From: Clostridium magnum DSM 2767
Lineage (GTDB): Bacteria > Bacillota > Clostridia > Clostridiales > Clostridiaceae
Reading direction: 5' to 3'
Assembly (NCBI RefSeq): GCF_001623875.1
Contig: NZ_LWAE01000010.1
Location: 101,149 to 165,148 of the forward strand
Length of the DNA stretch: 64,000 nucleotides
Part shown: piece after piece, positions 44,495 through 57,823 of the stretch
Numbering within the stretch: the first letter of the stretch is position 1
Layout: every line of letters begins with the position of its first letter
Translations under genes and position numbers: made by a program
Notes under the pieces: generated by a model
What the model saw: the letters and a program-made list of their open reading frames with translations, nothing else
The model's database searches: none
Told to the model about the DNA's origin: nothing

Positions 44495-45118
44495 CTACAC
44501 CTCTACAAGTTCTTTGCAATAATCTACAGTATTCTGCGCATTCTTAGCTACTACATCTGCTTTTACATACTTACCAGTAGCCTCATCAACAGGGCCTCCT
44601 CCGATAAGAATCTTTGTATCATTTCTAAGTCCTGCATCTTCTATAGCTTGTATACATTCCTTAACATTATCAAAACATGTAGTTAAAAGACATGAAATAC
44701 CAACTACTTTTGGCTTGTACTCCTTTATAGCTTCGATAAATTTAGCTGTAGGTACATCAACACCTAAATCGATTACTTCAAAGCCATTACTTCTCATTAC
44801 AGTTGTTACGATATTTTTTCCTATATCATGGATATCGTCATAGATTGTCCCTAAAACAAAAACTCCATATTTAGACGATCCTGATTGTTCCATTCCGCCA
44901 AGTAACTGGGACGCCTCATTAAATACTTCTGCAGACATAATAAGTTCTGATAAAAAATATTCTTTTTCTTCAAATCTCTTTCCTACAATTCCCATACCTT
45001 CTTGTAAGCTTGCTATAATATCTAGTGGATCTACTCCCTGCTCTTTTAACGCTTTTACCTCTTCTAATACAACGTCCTCATCAAGATCAGCCATTGCTTC
45101 TACTAGTCTTTTACTCAT
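44495..45118 (-). CDS. Corrinoid (B12-binding) protein
   Basis: A 207-residue methyl carrier with a helical N-terminal cap (about residues 1-85) and a B12-binding Rossmann domain. Asp95-x-His97-x2-Gly100 (DDIHDIG) supplies the cobalt-ligand His; later SCLLT and GGGPV contact the nucleotide tail. It shuttles the methyl group between the two methyltransferases of this module. Confidence 0.93.
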   Translation of the reverse strand: MSKRLVEAMADLDEDVVLEEVKALKEQGVDPLDIIASLQEGMGIVGKRFEEKEYFLSELIMSAEVFNEASQLLGGMEQSGSSKYGVFVLGTIYDDIHDIGKNIVTTVMRSNGFEVIDLGVDVPTAKFIEAIKEYKPKVVGISCLLTTCFDNVKECIQAIEDAGLRNDTKILIGGGPVDEATGKYVKADVVAKNAQNTVDYCKELVEV

Positions 45119-45196
45119 AATATATTCTCCTTGTAATACTCAATAATTTTTATATAATGTACTTTTTGTTATAATTATCAATAAAATATAATCAAC

Positions 45197-45335
45197 TTAC
45201 TAAGGATAAATTATACTTAAATAGCACAGAAGCACACTTTATCCTTGATACCATAATTATTAATATGGTATTTATCAATATGTAATATTTTTATAATATG
45301 TAATACTTCGTTAATAGCATATTTATCCTTAGTAA
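45197..45335. repeat. Nested inverted repeats between methyltransferase genes
   Basis: Outer arms TTACTAAGGATAAAT (45197-45211) and ATTTATCCTTAGTAA (45321-45335) are perfect over 15 bp. Inside lies ATACCATA / TATGGTAT (45248-45255 and 45264-45271), plus another TTTATCCTT. This 346-bp gap carries no gene. It may be an operator region or a structured leader for the corrinoid protein gene. Confidence 0.55.
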
Positions 45336-45464
45336 AGAGATGGGCTTTATTTGGCTACTCTCATAGCATTTGCATTATCCCCTATATTGAGGGAAGTTTC
45401 TATCTAAGCTTACTGATTTTAAAGTTGTCCATCAGTTGCAAAAAACATTTCAGTCATGTTATTG

Positions 45465-46262
45465 TTATTCATATAATCCTTGACGGAATCCTTTTAAGAA
45501 CTTTCTTGAAAATCTGTCCTGTCCCAGTAATGTTTGAGAGGCAAGTAATGCTGCTCTCATTTCTTTGTTTGTAGGATCCATTATATAGGAGTCCATTCCA
45601 CGAGCCATAGTTTGTACCATGAATAATCTGTTCAATACTTTTCTTGCAGGTAATGCATAGGATATATTACTTAATCCGCAAGTAGTGTGTACTCCTGGAT
45701 GACTTTCCATTATATGTTGTATTGCTTGTAATACCTCTATTCCATTCTGCTCTCCCGCACTTATTGGTTTTATAAGAGGATCTATATATATATCATCTAT
45801 ATTAACTCCTTCTGCAGTTAACTTGTTAATTATTGTATCCGCAATTCTAATTCTATCTTCATTTGTCTTAGGCATTCCACCGTCATCAATACACAATGCA
45901 ACAATTTTTGTATTGTATTCCTTTACTAAAGGTAGTATTGCATTCCATCTTGGTGTTTCATCAGTTATAGAATTAATCATTGATTTGCCATTAATAGCCT
46001 TCTTTAATCCTGCCTCCAAAGCTAGAGGATTAGGGCTGTCTATACATAATGGTAGAGTAGTTGCCTGAAGAACGTTTTCAACCAACCATTCCATAGTTTC
46101 AACTTCAGTCTCCATAAATGTTCCACAATTCACATCAATATATGTAGCTCCGGCTTCTTCTTGTGCCTTTGCAATTTGCTGTATATATTGTCCATCTTTC
46201 TTTTCAACAGCTTCACGAATCGCTTTTCTACTTGTATTTATTAATTCGCCTATAATTAACAT
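45465..46262 (-). CDS. Methyltetrahydrofolate:corrinoid methyltransferase (pterin-binding family)
   Basis: A 265-residue TIM-barrel of the dihydropteroate synthase-like pterin-binding family, as in AcsE, MtgA or MtvA. It has the start GELINTSRKAIREA, the YIDVNCGTF block, CIDSPNPLALEAGL and MINSITDETPRWN. It exchanges methyl groups between the corrinoid protein and tetrahydrofolate, so methyl groups enter the Wood-Ljungdahl methyl branch. First gene of the module, divergent to a TetR regulator. Confidence 0.92.
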   Translation of the reverse strand: MLIIGELINTSRKAIREAVEKKDGQYIQQIAKAQEEAGATYIDVNCGTFMETEVETMEWLVENVLQATTLPLCIDSPNPLALEAGLKKAINGKSMINSITDETPRWNAILPLVKEYNTKIVALCIDDGGMPKTNEDRIRIADTIINKLTAEGVNIDDIYIDPLIKPISAGEQNGIEVLQAIQHIMESHPGVHTTCGLSNISYALPARKVLNRLFMVQTMARGMDSYIMDPTNKEMRAALLASQTLLGQDRFSRKFLKGFRQGLYE

Positions 46263-46336
46263 TTATTTTCCCACCCTTTAATCACTCTAATCTTACTTCT
46301 TATAGTAATATATAGTTTCTATTTGCCACCCTATTT

Positions 46337-46359
46337 TCGTAAACTTTTATCATTTACGA
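46337..46359. promoter_or_regulatory. Inverted repeat TCGTAAA / TTTACGA (candidate TetR operator)
   Basis: TCGTAAA (46337-46343) and TTTACGA (46353-46359) are symmetrical; another half-site TTTTCGTAAAA follows at about 46393. All lie between the methyltransferase module and the divergent TetR gene. Confidence 0.5.
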
Positions 46360-46641
46360 TTTTTATTATAATACTTAGTGCCACTATATGTCAATAAATT
46401 TTCGTAAAATTTATAATTTTACTATTTTTTACAACATTTGCAATTCTAATATTTATTATTTTAGAATAATTGTGTTTATATTAATACTGTTGTCAGAACC
46501 ACTAGCAATCAGTTAAGAATTATGATAATGTTTTATTTATGAAAAGTAACTTTTGTTATTAAATTCAATAACAATAGTGCACTCTCTTTATACTTATTAT
46601 AGAAATTTTATGAGAATCACCCTACTAAATGGGAGGTCAAA

Positions 46642-47292
46642 ATGAAAAGATCACATAAAGGAATAGTTACTGAGCAGAAAATCTTACAAACTGCTAAGGA
46701 ATTATTTTATAATAAAGGTTTTTCAGATACCACAGTAAAGGAAATTTGCAATCAGTCTGATGTGAAATTAGGCACTTTTACCTATTACTTTAGTACTAAA
46801 GAAGCCTTAATATCTGATATTTATGCTGAATATGTAATGAAGATATATGCTTATATAGATAACGTTAGAAATCGAAAAATGACTAGTTTAGAAAAGAATA
46901 CCATAGCTTCTTTTGTATACTATAAAATAATTTTTGACGATGATAACTGTAAAAAATTTCATTATGATGTTATAACTAAATTGTCAATCTTCACAGTTCT
47001 TGGGAAAAACTTAAGAAGATTCTATCCTAATTTTGTGCGAGAGCTTAACCTTGATATTGATGAAAAAGAAATTACTCGAATATTCTCTGCAGACTTTGGT
47101 ATAAGGCGTGAGTTTATTTTGGAATTTGTTGAGAATGACCTGTTTGACAGTTCTTTAGATCTGACTATTACTATTTATACAATGATGGGCAGACTTTTAA
47201 AAGTCGATGAAAAAATTATGAAGGGATATATAGAGAGAGCAATTGAATTTATAGAGAAAAATGACTTATCTCATATAAAGCTTTTGGTATAG
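46642..47292 (+). CDS. TetR-family regulator divergent to the methyltransferase module
   Basis: A 216-residue regulator with the N-terminal HTH (DTTVKEICNQSDVKLGTFTYYFSTKEALI) and a ligand domain without a recognised subfamily. GGGAGG precedes the ATG. It is divergent to the corrinoid module over 379 bp, so it probably controls that module in response to the methylated substrate. Confidence 0.9.
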   Translation: MKRSHKGIVTEQKILQTAKELFYNKGFSDTTVKEICNQSDVKLGTFTYYFSTKEALISDIYAEYVMKIYAYIDNVRNRKMTSLEKNTIASFVYYKIIFDDDNCKKFHYDVITKLSIFTVLGKNLRRFYPNFVRELNLDIDEKEITRIFSADFGIRREFILEFVENDLFDSSLDLTITIYTMMGRLLKVDEKIMKGYIERAIEFIEKNDLSHIKLLV

Positions 47293-47360
47293 CTACTATG
47301 CTTTATTCAATATTTACTTAATATTAAAATTATGAAAACTTGCAATCATTCTTATATATA

Positions 47361-47387
47361 ATAGCCCTGCAAAACCTGCAGGGCTAT
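47361..47387. terminator. Bidirectional terminator
   Basis: ATAGCCCTGCA-AAACC-TGCAGGGCTAT, a perfect 11-bp stem between two convergent genes (TetR and MFS exporter). Confidence 0.75.
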
Positions 47388-47429
47388 AAAGTCTAGTTAA
47401 TAGCAACGTCTTTGTATTGTGCTGACAGA

Positions 47430-48866
47430 CTATGCAATCTTTTCTTTCTTACTACTTAATCCATTCTTATCAACTCCAAAAGCAAATGACAAAATCAAAC
47501 CAATTATAGTAATGCCAAGTGCCATCCTTGTCGCACTTGTAAATCCAGAAGCTATTGCAACTTCATTTGTTACATGTTTTGCCGATAAAGTTTGAATTTG
47601 AACTGCTGACATTATTCCCATAAAAAGTGATGAACCAATTGCCGCTGAAACTTGTTGAAGTGTATTCACTATAGCTACCCCATGAGGATAATATCGTTTT
47701 GGTAACTGATTCAATGAATGTGTTTGACATGGTGACATAGTAAATCCAACTCCTACACATACACAGGTATAAGCTATTATTATCTTCATTAAAGATGTTT
47801 CACTATTAGAGCAAGTTAAAATAAATATAGATATAGTTGTTACTGCTAATCCCACTGGTACTAACCACTTTACACCATACTTGTCATAAATTTTTCCGCC
47901 TATTGCTGTAACAATTCCATTGCAGATTACAGCTGGTAATAATGCAAGAGCTGCTATGAAGCTCGTTGTTCCAAGTGATCCTTCCATAAACATTGGCAAC
48001 ATTACATTCATAGTAAACATAATCATCATTGATACCATTACTAACAACACCCCTGTTGTGAATTTTCGATATTTGAATGGTGATAAGTTTAGCATAGGTT
48101 CTTCCAAAGTAACTTGACGTTTTATAAATATTATCATACAAATTACTCCTAATACAAAGCTTATTGAAGTAACTTTAACATCACCTGCACTAATGCTGCT
48201 TATTCCATATATTATAGTTCCAAGCCCTATAGTTGATAAAATGATTGATAAAAAATCTATTTTAGGTTTTGTAATCTCTGCTACATCAACTAATACTAAC
48301 TTTCCTATAACCATAACTAGTACTATAATTGGAATTAACGCTGTAAATAATACATGCCAACTAAAATACTGCAGTATAATTCCTGAAACCGTTGGTCCAA
48401 ATGCTGGTCCAAGTGAGATTGCACATACACATATGGCCATTAATGAACCTATTTTTTCCTTTGGTGCTACTAATAATACTGTATTCATCATAATCGGAAT
48501 CATCATACCTGTCCCAGAAGCCTGTATTATTCTAGAAATCATCAATATAATAAAGGATTGTGAACATGCTGCAGACAATGTTCCTAACAATAATAATCCT
48601 AATGCAGTTAAAAATAATTGTTTAGTTTTAAATGTTTCAATAAGAAACGCTGTAACAGGTACCATAACTGATGTTACTATCATATAGGCTGTGATTAACC
48701 ATTGAACAGTTCCAGCTGTAATATTCATCTCCTTCATAATTCCTGATAGTGCTACATTTAATATAGTTTCATTAAATGTAGCTATAAACGCACTCATTAC
48801 TAATACTGATATGATTGCTGTTGAATTTACTTCCCTTGTAGTGCTTACTTTGTTTCTTTTCTTCAT
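47430..48866 (-). CDS. lmrB: DHA2-family MFS multidrug exporter, LmrB-like
   Basis: A 478-residue exporter with about fourteen hydrophobic segments and the DHA2 motif WLITAYMIVTSVMVPVTAFL near the start, plus GLGIGP-like motif C (SLGPAFGPTVSG). The operators before it and before the TetR gene match the LmrA/YxaF box of Bacillus, where LmrB exports lincomycin and other drugs. Substrate here is inferred from that similarity only. Confidence 0.85.
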   Translation of the reverse strand: MKKRNKVSTTREVNSTAIISVLVMSAFIATFNETILNVALSGIMKEMNITAGTVQWLITAYMIVTSVMVPVTAFLIETFKTKQLFLTALGLLLLGTLSAACSQSFIILMISRIIQASGTGMMIPIMMNTVLLVAPKEKIGSLMAICVCAISLGPAFGPTVSGIILQYFSWHVLFTALIPIIVLVMVIGKLVLVDVAEITKPKIDFLSIILSTIGLGTIIYGISSISAGDVKVTSISFVLGVICMIIFIKRQVTLEEPMLNLSPFKYRKFTTGVLLVMVSMMIMFTMNVMLPMFMEGSLGTTSFIAALALLPAVICNGIVTAIGGKIYDKYGVKWLVPVGLAVTTISIFILTCSNSETSLMKIIIAYTCVCVGVGFTMSPCQTHSLNQLPKRYYPHGVAIVNTLQQVSAAIGSSLFMGIMSAVQIQTLSAKHVTNEVAIASGFTSATRMALGITIIGLILSFAFGVDKNGLSSKKEKIA

Positions 48867-48884
48867 TTGTTATCCTCCATTCAT

Positions 48885-48896
48885 TAGACCAGTCTA
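48885..48896. promoter_or_regulatory. LmrA/YxaF-type operator before the exporter gene
   Basis: TAGACCAGTCTA, a palindrome flanked by TATATTA, 19 bp upstream of the start. It fits the known Bacillus LmrA/YxaF box (core TAGACCRGTCTA). Confidence 0.75.
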
Positions 48897-48981
48897 TATA
48901 TTAAATATTAAAAAATAAAACATCTTTTAAATGCTTTATTTTCCAATATTTCATCAGCTTTAAGGTAATAGTTAATAAGTT

Positions 48982-49551
48982 CTACCCATCTATTAGTTTT
49001 CCTATTTGATCTCCAACTTTTCTTAGTGCTTCACCATTTCTCCTAGTTAAACTAAGCATAATAGCTCCTTCTGTCAAAGCTGAAATAGCTGTCGCTATAT
49101 CTTTAGCCTTGTTTTCATTAATTCCATAATCAATTAACTTTTCAACATATATTCTCTCTATTGATTCAAATTTTTTTTCGCAAGCTGTTCTTAAAGTCTC
49201 ACTAGAGTCGTATATTTCTAAGGCTATTAAACTTATAGACATGTCTTCCATTTTTTTATTATGATCTATTATTTCTGCCATATTATTAATATTAAAGATA
49301 ATACCATCAATAGGATTTTGAAACATATCTAACATTTTTCTTAAGTTTGTAGCTATTTTTTCCCCTGCTAATTCAATTGATTCTAAGGCAAGTTCTTCTT
49401 TTCCATTTGGAAAATGATAATACAACGAACCTTTTGGAGCTCCACTCTCTTTTAGAATTTCATTTAATCCAGTTGCATTATATCCCTTAACCTGAAAAAG
49501 TTTATATGCAGTTTCAATAAATTTTTCTTTTGTATTTGCATTGCTTTTCAT
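48982..49551 (-). CDS. lmrA: TetR-family repressor, LmrA/YxaF-like
   Basis: A 189-residue TetR protein with the HTH form typical of the LmrA/YxaF group (FQVKGYNATGLNEILKESGAPKGSLYYHFPNGKEEL). It lies upstream of the DHA2 exporter in the same direction, with separate promoters carrying the same operator. Drug binding should release it and turn on both genes. Confidence 0.88.
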   Translation of the reverse strand: MKSNANTKEKFIETAYKLFQVKGYNATGLNEILKESGAPKGSLYYHFPNGKEELALESIELAGEKIATNLRKMLDMFQNPIDGIIFNINNMAEIIDHNKKMEDMSISLIALEIYDSSETLRTACEKKFESIERIYVEKLIDYGINENKAKDIATAISALTEGAIMLSLTRRNGEALRKVGDQIGKLIDG

Positions 49552-49577
49552 AATTCTATACCTTCCAAACTTATTAT

Positions 49578-49590
49578 AGTAACTGGTCTA
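49578..49590. promoter_or_regulatory. LmrA/YxaF-type operator before the repressor gene
   Basis: AGTAACTGGTCTA (reverse TAGACCAGTTACT) within ATTATAG...ATATAAT, about 27 bp before the repressor start. Implies autorepression. Confidence 0.65.
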
Positions 49591-49796
49591 CATATAATTA
49601 TAAATCTAATTTTTATTAATTTCAATGTTTAATTATGCTTCTTATTTATTTTTACTAAGTTTTATTTTATCTAATTATCACAAAAGAACTAATTCAGAAT
49701 AAGATTTTCAATTAGTCCCTTTACTATTTTACATAAAAAAGGTTGTTTCTATAAATCAAATTAATCAGACAAAAATAGAAACTTTCTGTAAAATAA

Positions 49797-49823
49797 AAAA
49801 AGCACCTTCAAAAGATGCTTTTT
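49797..49823 (-). terminator. Terminator of the first rrn operon
   Basis: AAAAGCA-TCTTTTGAAGG-TGCTTTTTTT on the minus strand, immediately behind tRNA-Lys. Confidence 0.75.
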
Positions 49824-49898
49824 GGTGGCTTACCGGGGAATCGAACCCCGGACAACTTGATTAAAAGTCAAGTGCTCTACCGACTGAGCTAGTAAACC
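49823..49898 (-). tRNA. tRNA-Lys (TTT)
   Basis: Acceptor GGTTTAC/GTAAGCC, anticodon loop CTTTTAA, encoded CCA. Last gene of the first rrn operon. Confidence 0.95.
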
Positions 49899-49905
49899 AT
49901 ACAAA

Positions 49906-50021
49906 CCTGGCGACGACTTACTCTTCCACACAGTCTCCCGTGCAGTACCATCAGCACTGTAAAGCTTAACCTTCGTGTTCGGAATGGGAACGGGTGTTAC
50001 CTTTACGTCATAATCACCAGA
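49906..50021 (-). rRNA. rrf: 5S ribosomal RNA (first rrn operon)
   Basis: About 116 nt, starting TCTGGTGAT and ending GTCGCCAGG on the minus strand, with the typical GGAACGGGTG and CCCATTCCGAACACG-type regions. Nearly identical to 60764-60879. Confidence 0.95.
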
Positions 50022-50100
50022 TGCCATGATTCTTAAAATCTATGATTTTTTAGAAGCATGGTACTCCTCAGCTCTGCTGAGTGAGTTTCATTATAAAAAC

Positions 50101-50214
50101 TTCTATAAGCTTCGCATTACTGCGTCAGCTCCATCGCTGCGGTACTCATTTACACCAGTAAACTCTGTTCCTCGCTCAGTCGCTTCCTTGTACTGCTCGC
50201 TTCTATCAATTTTG
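50101..50214 (-). repeat. rrn-spacer hairpin repeat, copy 1 (5S-23S spacer)
   Basis: GC-rich for this genome, with several short stems: CTCATTTAC / GTAAACT, GCGTCAG..., and a CTATCAATTTTG end. It lies in the 23S-5S spacer of the first operon only; the second operon has a spacer of about 40 bp there. Related copies at 53177-53298 and 63830-63947. Confidence 0.7.
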
Positions 50215-50268
50215 TTGTTACTTTTTGTTTGAAAGATGTTATTCTTTCAAAATTGCACAGTGAAAATT

Positions 50269-53170
<2,902 letters not shown>

Positions 53171-53176
53171 TATACC

Positions 53177-53298
53177 GAAAATTGCTATTAACTTCGCACT
53201 TCTTCGTCAAGTCCTTCATTGCGGTGCTCATTTACCAGTCAGTAAATTCCGCTCCTCATTCAAGCCTTTCCTCGAATTGCTCGTTACTATCAATTTTC
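53177..53298 (-). repeat. rrn-spacer hairpin repeat, copy 2 (16S-23S spacer)
   Basis: Bounded by GAAAATTG (53177) and CAATTTTC (53291-53298), an inverted pair, with an internal TTTACCAGTCAGTAAA hairpin. Lies between tRNA-Ala and 23S. Confidence 0.7.
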
Positions 53299-53432
53299 TA
53301 GTTTCAATCTTTAAAGTTACAAAGGTGTTAAATATACTTTCGTATAAGTAATTTACCTTTAGCTTTACTTTTATTTGTTAAACAATTGCGATTGTTTAAC
53401 GATTCTTCACTGTGCAATTTTCAAAGAACAAA

Positions 53433-53508
53433 TGGTGGAGATAAAGGGATTCGAACCCTTGACCCCCTGCGTGCAAGGCAGGTGCTCTCCCAGCTGAGCT
53501 ATACCCCC
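53433..53508 (-). tRNA. tRNA-Ala (TGC) in the 16S-23S spacer
   Basis: Acceptor GGGGGTA/TATCTCC, anticodon loop CTTGCAC, encoded CCA. Typical spacer tRNA. Confidence 0.95.
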
Positions 53509-53621
53509 ATTTTTGAAGATTCACTTAAACATACCGACATATCTAGTCGATACATAATAATTCTTCAAAATTAAACAGAGGCTAAACAACCAGTCTTTCA
53601 GACAGCATTACCTGTCTGTAT

Positions 53622-55140
<1,519 letters not shown>

Positions 55141-55289
55141 AAAGTTTGAATGCTCATTACATTTTTACTCACTACTATATTATAGTAGTTAAAGAATTGC
55201 TGGTTTAGTTTATTTAATAAAAGTCATTTAGACTTTTAACCTCTGTTTAATTTTCAAGGATCATGTCGCTTATTTACGACTGGATTTAT

Positions 55290-55318
55290 ATCTTATCATC
55301 TTCATGTTAGCTTGTCAA
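55290..55318 (-). promoter_or_regulatory. rRNA promoter P2
   Basis: TTGACA (55313-55318), 17-bp spacer, TAAGAT (55290-55295) on the minus strand, upstream of 16S. Confidence 0.75.
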
Positions 55319-55378
55319 CTAATAATTTATTACCAAGTTACCTGCTATTTGTTATCGCTGATTTGCGACAGGAATCAT

Positions 55379-55407
55379 ATTTTATCATCATTCCTTAGTA
55401 CTGTCAA
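55379..55407 (-). promoter_or_regulatory. rRNA promoter P1
   Basis: TTGACA (55402-55407), 17-bp spacer, TAAAAT (55379-55384) on the minus strand. Tandem with P2, 89 bp further upstream. The rest of the 500-bp upstream region to 55646 is AT-rich with no gene. Confidence 0.75.
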
Positions 55408-55646
55408 TTAGTATCTTTATACCAATTGGTCTGTCCCGTAGCAATATAATTAAACTGAATCACTCTTCTGTTGTATTTGCTACGTCCTCAAGCGACAAGT
55501 GATATCTTACCACGGATAAACATATATAAAATAATAAATATGCATCTCTATATAAAAATAACATTGCTAATACCAACATATTCTTCAATTTGCTCACTAT
55601 TTTATATAGAGACACGCCTGAGTTAGTTTATGAGATACTACTTTAA

Positions 55647-56627
55647 TTATAGCCTTCTCTTAAAATCTTTCTCCATATTTCTTCTATATTTTTTTGTGTA
55701 ACTAAACTCTAAAATACTTCTGAGCAGCGGCACTTTTTCCATAATCCATATCAATTTGTTAGTTAGTAACGTACTTATGATAAACATTATGCAGTATATT
55801 AAAATATCTAATACTGTCGGCAAATCGTATCTATACTTATTTATGTGTATTATTATGAAAATTGGTGCTAGCTCCGAAAGTATAAACATACATAACTTCA
55901 CTACAGATAACTGAATTGACTTACATGGACAAATATTAATGCACCTCTGGCAAGTTTCGCAATTCCAATTCCAATTTGGCCTTCCATTTTTCATATCTAT
56001 TGCTTTTACAGGACAGATACTTTTGCACTTTCCACAATTAGTACAAGAGCTGTCAGCTATAAATGTTTTTCCTAAAATCCTATGTGCTACTTTGCTATAT
56101 ATAGTAAAGACAATACAAGACCATAATAAGCTCACCGCATTCCGTTTTTTTAAATAATTTTTGTTCTTACTTATCTTGTGTACTAGTTCTACTGTTTTAA
56201 TATCAGCCTTCGCAAATATATTTTCTTCTGTCTTTTCATCTTGTGGATTAAATACTTGTGTCCAATTATAAGTGTGAACAACAAAATCTGTTAAAAAGAC
56301 ATCAAATCCTTTGTTCTTTAATAGAAATCTTAAATGGTATAAAGATTGCCCCTCAAATCCAGCACAACTACATATTATAACCGCTTTACACCCACTTACA
56401 GCTTGAAGATTTGAAATATACTTTAGAACAATGGCAGGTGTTCCAAATCCGTAGATAGGATAACAAAATATATGCAACTTAAATTTTACTAAATCATTAT
56501 TGTTGTTCTTTTCAATATTTAATAAATACACTTCATATCCATTATTTTTTAGTTCTTTTTCAATTAATTTTACCATATGATATGTGTTACCTGTTCCTGA
56601 AAAGTAGTGAATAAGATACTTGTCCAT
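55647..56627 (-). CDS. EFR1-family flavodoxin-ferredoxin protein
   Basis: A fusion of a flavodoxin-like domain (YLIHYFSGTGNTYHMVKLI, about residues 3-150) with two 4Fe-4S motifs (CTNCGKCKSICP and CETCQRCINICP), followed by two TM-like segments. It resembles the EFR1 group of anaerobe electron-transfer proteins. The ATG at 56627 (MDKYLIH) is preferred because AGGGG lies 9 bp upstream; the ATG at 56636 has no room for a site. The partner is unknown. Monocistronic. Confidence 0.85.
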   Translation of the reverse strand: MDKYLIHYFSGTGNTYHMVKLIEKELKNNGYEVYLLNIEKNNNNDLVKFKLHIFCYPIYGFGTPAIVLKYISNLQAVSGCKAVIICSCAGFEGQSLYHLRFLLKNKGFDVFLTDFVVHTYNWTQVFNPQDEKTEENIFAKADIKTVELVHKISKNKNYLKKRNAVSLLWSCIVFTIYSKVAHRILGKTFIADSSCTNCGKCKSICPVKAIDMKNGRPNWNWNCETCQRCINICPCKSIQLSVVKLCMFILSELAPIFIIIHINKYRYDLPTVLDILIYCIMFIISTLLTNKLIWIMEKVPLLRSILEFSYTKKYRRNMEKDFKRRL

Positions 56628-56691
56628 TAATAACATCCCCTAATAAATTAATATTTATTATTAATGAAATAATTTATGTTTTGTCCTAATA

Positions 56692-56882
56692 AATTTATCC
56701 GATGACTACCCGCTCTAATACTCCCATACACACTCTGTGAAAGCGATTCACACAAAATCATAGATTTTGGTTCTCTGCTTTTCTTCAAAGTGTACGTTGT
56801 GAGCGGCTACGTCCCTGGATTCGCTCAACTAAGAATCAGGTGGAGTTTGAAACTCCATCTGACTCAAGTTTTCACTTCATTA
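56692..56882 (-). repeat. Structured dispersed repeat, copy C
   Basis: Full-length relative of copy B with an extra 50-bp block (about 56728-56777) that has two small hairpins (GTGAAAGCGATTCAC and AAAATCATAGATTTT). Same ends: AATTTATCCGATGAC at one side and CACTTCATTA at the other. It stands between the EFR1 gene and the Hsp20 terminator, so it is not simply a gene's own terminator. Confidence 0.75.
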
Positions 56883-56948
56883 CTATTGTTTAGTTATCAT
56901 GAAAATTATACCATACACTCTATCTACACTGTTATAACTATATAAAAT

Positions 56949-56992
56949 AAGCCCATTCAATTTGTAGTCAGAGCTACAAATTAAATGGGCTT
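56949..56992 (-). terminator. Terminator of hsp20
   Basis: AAGCCCATTTAATTTGTAG pairs with CTACAAATTGAATGGGCTT, with one mismatch, around a 6-nt loop. Confidence 0.75.
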
Positions 56993-57014
56993 CTCTTAAT
57001 AACTTTTTTATTTA

Positions 57015-57455
57015 CTAGTGAATATCTATTTTTTTCTTTTTATCGTTACCTTTAGTTAACTTAGGAAGAGTGATCCTTAAAACTCCATCAATAAATGAAG
57101 CATCAATCTTGCTTTCATCTATATTGTCTATATAGAAACTTCGATTAAACTCACCATAATGTCTTTCACGTCTAACATAGTTTTCCTTATTATCTTCTAT
57201 AGACTCATCTCGCTTTGCACTAATTACTAGATAGTTGTTATTAAACTTTATATTTATATCTTCTTTTTTAATTCCAGGTAAATCTGCTTCCAATTGATAG
57301 TTTTGCTCTGTTTCCTTTAAATCAACTTTAAAGTTTCCCTGTAAGTCATGCATTGTTGAAAGGAAATCATCACTGAAAAAGTTTTTTAAAAGTGGAGAAA
57401 AAAAATCATCCCTTCTCATTAAATCATTCTTTTTAAAAGGTACCATGTGAAACAT
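57015..57455 (-). CDS. Small heat shock protein, Hsp20 family
   Basis: A 146-residue alpha-crystallin-type chaperone that holds unfolding proteins. N-terminal FFSPLLKNFFSDDF region, alpha-crystallin domain from about residue 45 (VDLKETEQNYQLEADLPGIKKEDI) with the end motif DGVLRITLPK. Similar to clostridial Hsp18. AGGGAG precedes the start. Monocistronic. A heat-shock operator is not evident upstream. Confidence 0.95.
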   Translation of the reverse strand: MFHMVPFKKNDLMRRDDFFSPLLKNFFSDDFLSTMHDLQGNFKVDLKETEQNYQLEADLPGIKKEDINIKFNNNYLVISAKRDESIEDNKENYVRRERHYGEFNRSFYIDNIDESKIDASFIDGVLRITLPKLTKGNDKKKKIDIH

Positions 57456-57783
57456 CCTTAACTCCCTCCTTAGTTTATATCTTTAACTAAACAATAAAAG
57501 TTAAAAGCTAAAAACAAGAACCTTATTAGGTTGATTGAAAGAATTAATATGTTCTTTACATAAATTATTTTAACAAAAATCTTGAAAGATAAACTAGAAA
57601 TTTTGAGTCAACTTTAACATTAAAGAACTCTTCTGCATAATTTTTTATAAAACTAAATTAAAATAGAAAATACTAAGTATGCGGCACCCTGTCATATACT
57701 ATTTTTATAGTTTACAAGGAAAATCAATTTGCGTATTATTCAAATTATAATTAGAGTACGCTGAAATGTTTAAGAACAATAAA

Positions 57784-57810
57784 ATAATACCTGACAAACT
57801 GCCAGGTATC
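57784..57810 (-). terminator. Terminator of the sulfite reductase-like gene
   Basis: ATACCTG-GCAGTTTGT-CAGGTAT followed by TATTTTATT on the minus strand. Confidence 0.65.
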
Positions 57811-57823
57811 GAACTATTTACAC

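Noticed and set aside
45336..45400. Possible tetrahydrofolate or cobalamin riboswitch before the corrinoid protein gene
   Set aside because: A short GAGAGTAG-like string is present on the minus strand, but the required stems and conserved core are not.
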